Source of the DNA: Dehalococcoidia bacterium
GTDB taxonomy: Bacteria; Chloroflexota; Dehalococcoidia; UBA2979
DNA length: 9,282 bases
Direction: 5' to 3'
Assembly: GCA_030745285.1 (NCBI GenBank)
Contig: JASLOV010000196.1
Span: forward strand, 1 to 9,282
This document shows, piece by piece, positions 6,204 through 9,282 of the stretch. The position numbers were made by a program, and so were the translations under genes. Every line of letters starts with the position of its first letter. Positions within the stretch are counted from its first letter, which is position 1. The notes under the pieces are model-generated. The model saw nothing but the letters and a program-made list of their open reading frames with translations. It was not told the DNA's origin and made no database searches.

Positions 6204-6375
6204 GGCATCGGCCAGACGGTCGCCGCGTGCGGCGCTCGCGCCCGGGGTATGCCCCGAACGTGCCTCGGGCAGGCATCGTACACCGGTGGCGGCGGCGCGA
6301 GTCTTGGCCGCTGTAGCGTTCGCGTATACGCTCGCCGGGCTGCCTTCGATGCGCGATCGGCGGCTGGAGTCAACG
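6204..6375. promoter_or_regulatory. Divergent promoter region between the hydrolase and formate-THF ligase genes
   Basis: This 172-bp gap must drive genes on both strands. Plus strand: TATACG (6325-6330) lies inside the 10-bp palindrome GCGTATACGC (6322-6331), with a possible -35 TTGGCC (6304-6309) at a short 15-base spacing. Minus strand: TACGAT (6280-6275) is a -10 candidate about 72 bp before the hydrolase ATG. Two other symmetric elements are visible: the palindrome CACCGGTG (6281-6288) and a small hairpin CGGGG-TATG-CCCCG (6243-6256). I see no tetrahydrofolate riboswitch fold. Confidence 0.4.
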
Positions 6376-7998
6376 ATGCGGCCAATCGAAGAAATCGTTG
6401 CCGGGATCGGGCTCGACTGGGATTCGATCGAACCACACGGCCGCGACAAGGTGAAGATTCCATTGACCGCGTTCCCGCAGGGCGATCGTGGCAAGCTGAT
6501 CGTGGTCACGGCGATCACGCCAACGCCGGCCGGCGAAGGCAAGACGACGACCTCGATCGGCCTCGTCGACGGGCTGGCGCTGATCGGGCGCGAGCCGGTG
6601 CTGACGGTGCGAGAGCCCTCGCTCGGCCCGTTGTTTGGCCGCAAGGGCGGGGGGACCGGCGGCGGGAACGCCACGGTGCACCCCTCGACGGATATCAACC
6701 TGCACTTCACCGGCGACTTCCATGCCATTCAGTCGGCGCACAACTTCCTGGCGGCGATGACGGACAACGCCGCCCGTTCCGGCGCGATAGACGGCTTTGC
6801 GGCGGAGGGCATCACCTGGCGGCGCGTCACCGACGCCCAGGACCGCGGCCTGCGGAGCGTCGTGACCGGCATCGGCGGACGCCTGGACGGGCCCCTGCGC
6901 CAGACCGGCTTCGACACCTCTGCCGCCTCCGAGATCATGGCGATCCTCGCGCTCGCGAACGACTACCTCGACCTGCGAAAGCGGCTCTCGGACATCGTCG
7001 TCGGGTGGAAGAACGGGCAGTCACCGGTCACGGCCGGCGACCTCGGCTCTATTGGCTCGATGATGGTGCTGCTGAAGGACGCCCTGAAGCCGAACCTCGT
7101 GCAGACCGTCGGCGGACAGCCGGCGCTCGTGCATGCCGGGCCCTTCGGTAACATCGCGCACGGCTGCTCCTCGATCGTGGCCGACCGCCTCGCGCTGGCC
7201 TGCGGCGAGTACGTGATCACCGAGGCCGGGTTCGGTGCGGACCTCGGGTTCGAGAAGTTCATGGACATCAAGGTGCGACAGGGCGGGGCGGAACCATCCG
7301 CGGTCGTCGTCGTCGCCACTGTGCGCGGCCTGAAGTGGCACGGCGGGGTGGCCGAGGACGAGTTGACCGAGCCGAACCTGGCGGCCGTCACCGAGGGCAC
7401 ATCGAACCTCCGTCACGCCCTCGCCATCGTCGCCCACTACGGCCTGCCGGCGGTGGTCGCGATCAACCGATTCCCGGACGACACGGCGGAGGAGATCGCG
7501 GCGGTGCAGCGCATCGCGCTGGAGGCCGGTGCGCTGGCTGCGGTCGAGGCGAAGGGCTTCGAGCTGGGCGGCGAGGGCATGGTCGAGCTGGCCGAGGCCG
7601 TCGTCTCGGCAGCCGAGCAGCCCTCGAGGGTGGAGCTGCTGTACGAGGACAGTGACTCCACAATCGACAAGGTCGAGACGATCGCCAGCGAGCTCTATGG
7701 TGCGGGCCAGGTGATCTGGGCGCCGATGACGCGCACGACCGCCCGTCGCTTCGAGCGCAACGGCTGGCACTTCCCGCTCTGTGTTGCGAAGACCCACCTC
7801 TCGGTCTCGGCCGACCCGACGCTGCTCGGTGCGCCGACGGGGCACAAGTTCACGGTGAACGAACTGCGGGTCGCCGCCGGCGCCCGGCAGGTGATCGTGC
7901 TGGCCGGCAACATCGTCACGCTGCCCGGCCTGCCACCCAGCCCGAACGCGCTCAACATCGACCTCACGGAGGGGGAGCAGGTCGTTGGCCTGGTGTAG
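6376..7998 (+). CDS. fhs: Formate-tetrahydrofolate ligase (formyltetrahydrofolate synthetase), divergent signature
   Basis: This enzyme joins formate to tetrahydrofolate using ATP, feeding 10-formyl-THF into one-carbon metabolism. ATG 6376 has GGAG (6366-6369) at six-base spacing and gives 540 aa, somewhat short of the usual 555-560. The missing residues are at the N-terminus, which begins directly at PIEEIVAGIGL. An in-frame ATG at 6349 would add nine residues without obvious family similarity. The ATP loop TPTPAGEGKTTTSIGL (48-63) is intact, as are REPSLGP (79-85), DINLHFTGDFHAI (106-118), KPNLVQT, HGCSSI, EAGFGADLGFEKFMDIK and AINRFPDDTAEE. Signature 1, normally G-[LIVM]-KGGAAGGGY, reads GRKGGGTGGGN (88-98), with four changes. 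Signature 2 reads VATVRGLKWHGG, with one Ala to Gly change. The family's DNH after LAAM is DNA here. It is the first gene of a plus-strand pair, 42 bp before the flavoprotein. Family is certain; the substitutions deserve testing. Confidence 0.95.
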   Translation: MRPIEEIVAGIGLDWDSIEPHGRDKVKIPLTAFPQGDRGKLIVVTAITPTPAGEGKTTTSIGLVDGLALIGREPVLTVREPSLGPLFGRKGGGTGGGNATVHPSTDINLHFTGDFHAIQSAHNFLAAMTDNAARSGAIDGFAAEGITWRRVTDAQDRGLRSVVTGIGGRLDGPLRQTGFDTSAASEIMAILALANDYLDLRKRLSDIVVGWKNGQSPVTAGDLGSIGSMMVLLKDALKPNLVQTVGGQPALVHAGPFGNIAHGCSSIVADRLALACGEYVITEAGFGADLGFEKFMDIKVRQGGAEPSAVVVVATVRGLKWHGGVAEDELTEPNLAAVTEGTSNLRHALAIVAHYGLPAVVAINRFPDDTAEEIAAVQRIALEAGALAAVEAKGFELGGEGMVELAEAVVSAAEQPSRVELLYEDSDSTIDKVETIASELYGAGQVIWAPMTRTTARRFERNGWHFPLCVAKTHLSVSADPTLLGAPTGHKFTVNELRVAAGARQVIVLAGNIVTLPGLPPSPNALNIDLTEGEQVVGLV

Positions 7999-8040
7999 CC
8001 GGGGACGGCGCACACGCAGCGGCCGATCGCGAACCGGCTG

Positions 8041-9282
8041 ATGGCCGCACCGTACGACGTCATCGTGGTCGGGGCGGGCAACGCTGCGCTCTGCGCAGCA
8101 CTCGCCGCTCGGGAGGGTGGCGCCAACGTCGTCGTGCTCGAGAAGGCGAGCGAGGGCGAACGCGGCGGCAACACCTTCTTCAGCGGTGGCGGCTTCCGCT
8201 TCCCGTATGAGGGCCTGGACGACATCCGCACGCTGATCCCGGACCTGAGTGACGAGGAGGCCGATGGCATCGATGTCGGCTCGTACCCGGCGTCGGCGAT
8301 GCGGTCCGACCTGATGCGGGTGACGGAGGGGCTGGCCGACCCCGGGCTGGTCAACACCCTGCTGGCCCGTGCCTACCCGACGGTGAACTGGATGCGCGAG
8401 CATGCCGGCCTGCGCTGGGTGCTGATGTACGGACGGCAGGCCTACCGCGTCGGGGGCAAGCTCAGCTTCTGGGGCGGCATGATCACGGAGGCCGTCGGCG
8501 GTGGCGAGGGGCTCTCAGAGGCGCTCTTCCAGGCCACGCTCGACCACGGCATCGATGTTCGATACGACGCCAATGTCGTCGGCCTGCTGACGGATGAGCA
8601 GGGCGGGGTCCACGGCGTACGGGTCCGCGGCGAGGACGGGTTCGACGATGTCGATGCCGGGGCGGTCGTGCTGGCGGCCGGCGGGTTCGAGGCCAACGTG
8701 GAGATGCGCACCCGCTACCTGGGCCCGGGCTGGGAACTGGCAAAGGTGCGGGGGACACGACACAACACCGGCGGCGCGATCCAGGCCGCGCTGGCGGCCG
8801 GCGCGCAGTCGTATGGCCACTGGTCCAGCGGGCACGCCGTGGCCTGGGACCTGAACGCCCCGCCGACCGGCAATCGCCGCATCGGCGACCTCTACCAGAA
8901 GCACTCGTACCCGCTGGGCCTGATCGTCAACATCGACGGCGAGCGGTTTGTCGACGAAGGAGCGGACCTCCGCAATTACACCTACGCGAAGTACGGTCGG
9001 GAGATCCTGAAACAGCCGCACAGCGTCGCCTTCCAGCTCTTCGACCAGCAGACCGTGGAGATGCTGCGCGACGAGTACCGCATCCGCGAGGTGACGAAGG
9101 GCGAGGGCGCCACCATCGGCGACCTGGCCGAGGACCTGGGCATCGACCGCGCTGGCCTCGAACGCACGGTCGCCGAATTCAACGCCGCCTGCGCGGACGA
9201 TGTCTCGGAGCGCTACAACCCGGCCCGGCTCGACGGTGTCGGCACGGACGGCATCACGCCGCCGAAGTCGAACTGGGCGTTG
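8041..9282 (+). CDS. FAD-dependent dehydrogenase, TcuA-like (tricarballylate dehydrogenase family), partial at 3' edge
   Basis: An open frame of 414 codons starts at ATG 8041 and runs off the window without a stop; TcuA-type proteins are around 465 aa, so roughly the last 50 are missing. The N-terminal FAD-binding fold is YDVIVVGAGNAALCAALAAR (5-24), with acidic E34 ending the second strand (VVVLEKA). Then come the family motifs RGGNTFFSGGGFRF (41-54), MYGRQAYRVGGKLSFWGG (129-146), VVLAAGGFEANVEMRTRY (209-226), HNTGGAI (241-247) and ERFVDEGADLRNYTYAKYGR (301-320). These match TcuA better than 3-ketosteroid dehydrogenases. TcuA oxidises tricarballylate to cis-aconitate in Salmonella, but many environmental relatives are uncharacterised. 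The Asp usual in NTGDGI is Gly244 here. No good ribosome site precedes the ATG, so the start rests on family similarity. It lies 42 bp after the ligase gene, suggesting cotranscription. Confidence 0.88.
   Translation, partial: MAAPYDVIVVGAGNAALCAALAAREGGANVVVLEKASEGERGGNTFFSGGGFRFPYEGLDDIRTLIPDLSDEEADGIDVGSYPASAMRSDLMRVTEGLADPGLVNTLLARAYPTVNWMREHAGLRWVLMYGRQAYRVGGKLSFWGGMITEAVGGGEGLSEALFQATLDHGIDVRYDANVVGLLTDEQGGVHGVRVRGEDGFDDVDAGAVVLAAGGFEANVEMRTRYLGPGWELAKVRGTRHNTGGAIQAALAAGAQSYGHWSSGHAVAWDLNAPPTGNRRIGDLYQKHSYPLGLIVNIDGERFVDEGADLRNYTYAKYGREILKQPHSVAFQLFDQQTVEMLRDEYRIREVTKGEGATIGDLAEDLGIDRAGLERTVAEFNAACADDVSERYNPARLDGVGTDGITPPKSNWAL

Noticed and set aside
6204..6375. Tetrahydrofolate riboswitch before the formate-THF ligase gene
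   Set aside because: I could not find the conserved core or a consistent set of stems; only a short CGGGG/CCCCG hairpin at 6243-6256 is present, too little for a riboswitch.
6204..6728. Extended N-terminus of the hydrolase (450 residues instead of 275)
   Set aside because: Most of it is antisense to the formate-THF ligase start, the segment is Ser/Arg/Pro-rich without family similarity, and the esterase fold begins near 6155.
5298..7151. 617-residue plus-strand open frame
   Set aside because: It overlaps the hydrolase and the ligase in the wrong frames, and its Arg/Ala-rich composition is typical of a shadow frame in GC-rich DNA.
7021..8403. 460-residue minus-strand open frame
   Set aside because: It is antisense to the ligase and flavoprotein genes, which carry many family motifs; the minus frame has His/Arg-rich sequence and no motif.
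8041..9282. 3-ketosteroid dehydrogenase, tempting because of the Ltp2-like gene nearby
   Set aside because: The motifs RGGNTFFSGG, YGRQAYRVGG and FVDEGADLRNYTYAKYGR fit TcuA-type proteins better; the general FAD fold alone does not separate them.

Overview
The window is strongly GC-rich, with G or C at most third codon positions, and densely packed with protein genes. It looks like bacterial chromosome from an actinobacterial or Chloroflexota-type lineage. A deazaflavin (F420)-type reductase domain, a CaiB-type CoA-transferase, a sterol-type thiolase-fold enzyme with a DUF35 partner, and a TcuA-like flavoprotein occur together; this mix is common in Actinomycetota and in SAR202/Dehalococcoidia-like Chloroflexota. 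That placement is inference. I saw no rRNA, tRNA, CRISPR array, insertion sequence or phage gene.

Layout. (A) 1-2793, minus strand: a three-gene operon read from right to left. It holds a family III CoA-transferase (2793-1573), a thiolase-fold protein (1518-346) and a DUF35 zinc-ribbon/OB protein (290 to beyond the left edge), with spacers of about 55 bp. The thiolase-fold protein lacks the thiolase Cys and His residues and carries Tyr at the corresponding places, as in the Ltp2-type retro-aldolases that work with DUF35 partners. The likely logic is activation of an acid to its CoA ester, then carbon-carbon cleavage of the CoA ester. (B) 2794-2889: a 96-bp divergent promoter region with a 10/11-matched inverted repeat around a TATACT box. 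(C) 2890-3777, plus strand: a stomatin/slipin-like SPFH protein with no N-terminal membrane anchor and a five-fold 11-residue coiled-coil repeat.

(D) 3781-6203, minus strand: an alpha/beta-hydrolase (6203-5376), followed by one uninterrupted reading frame (5322-3781) that joins a deazaflavin-dependent nitroreductase-like domain to a ClpP-class NfeD membrane protease. The NfeD part keeps its Ser/Lys catalytic pair but lacks the usual C-terminal soluble OB domain. It stops 3 bp from the end of the SPFH gene, tail to tail. SPFH and NfeD are classic partners, normally encoded side by side in one direction, so the convergent, trimmed arrangement is unusual. (E) 6204-6375: a divergent promoter region. 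(F) 6376 to the right edge, plus strand: a formate-tetrahydrofolate ligase with a divergent signature motif, then a TcuA-like FAD-dependent dehydrogenase cut by the window edge.

The most interesting items are the reductase-NfeD in-frame fusion next to the anchor-less SPFH gene, the thiolase-fold protein without thiolase catalytic residues, and the operator-like inverted repeat between the CoA-transferase operon and the SPFH gene.
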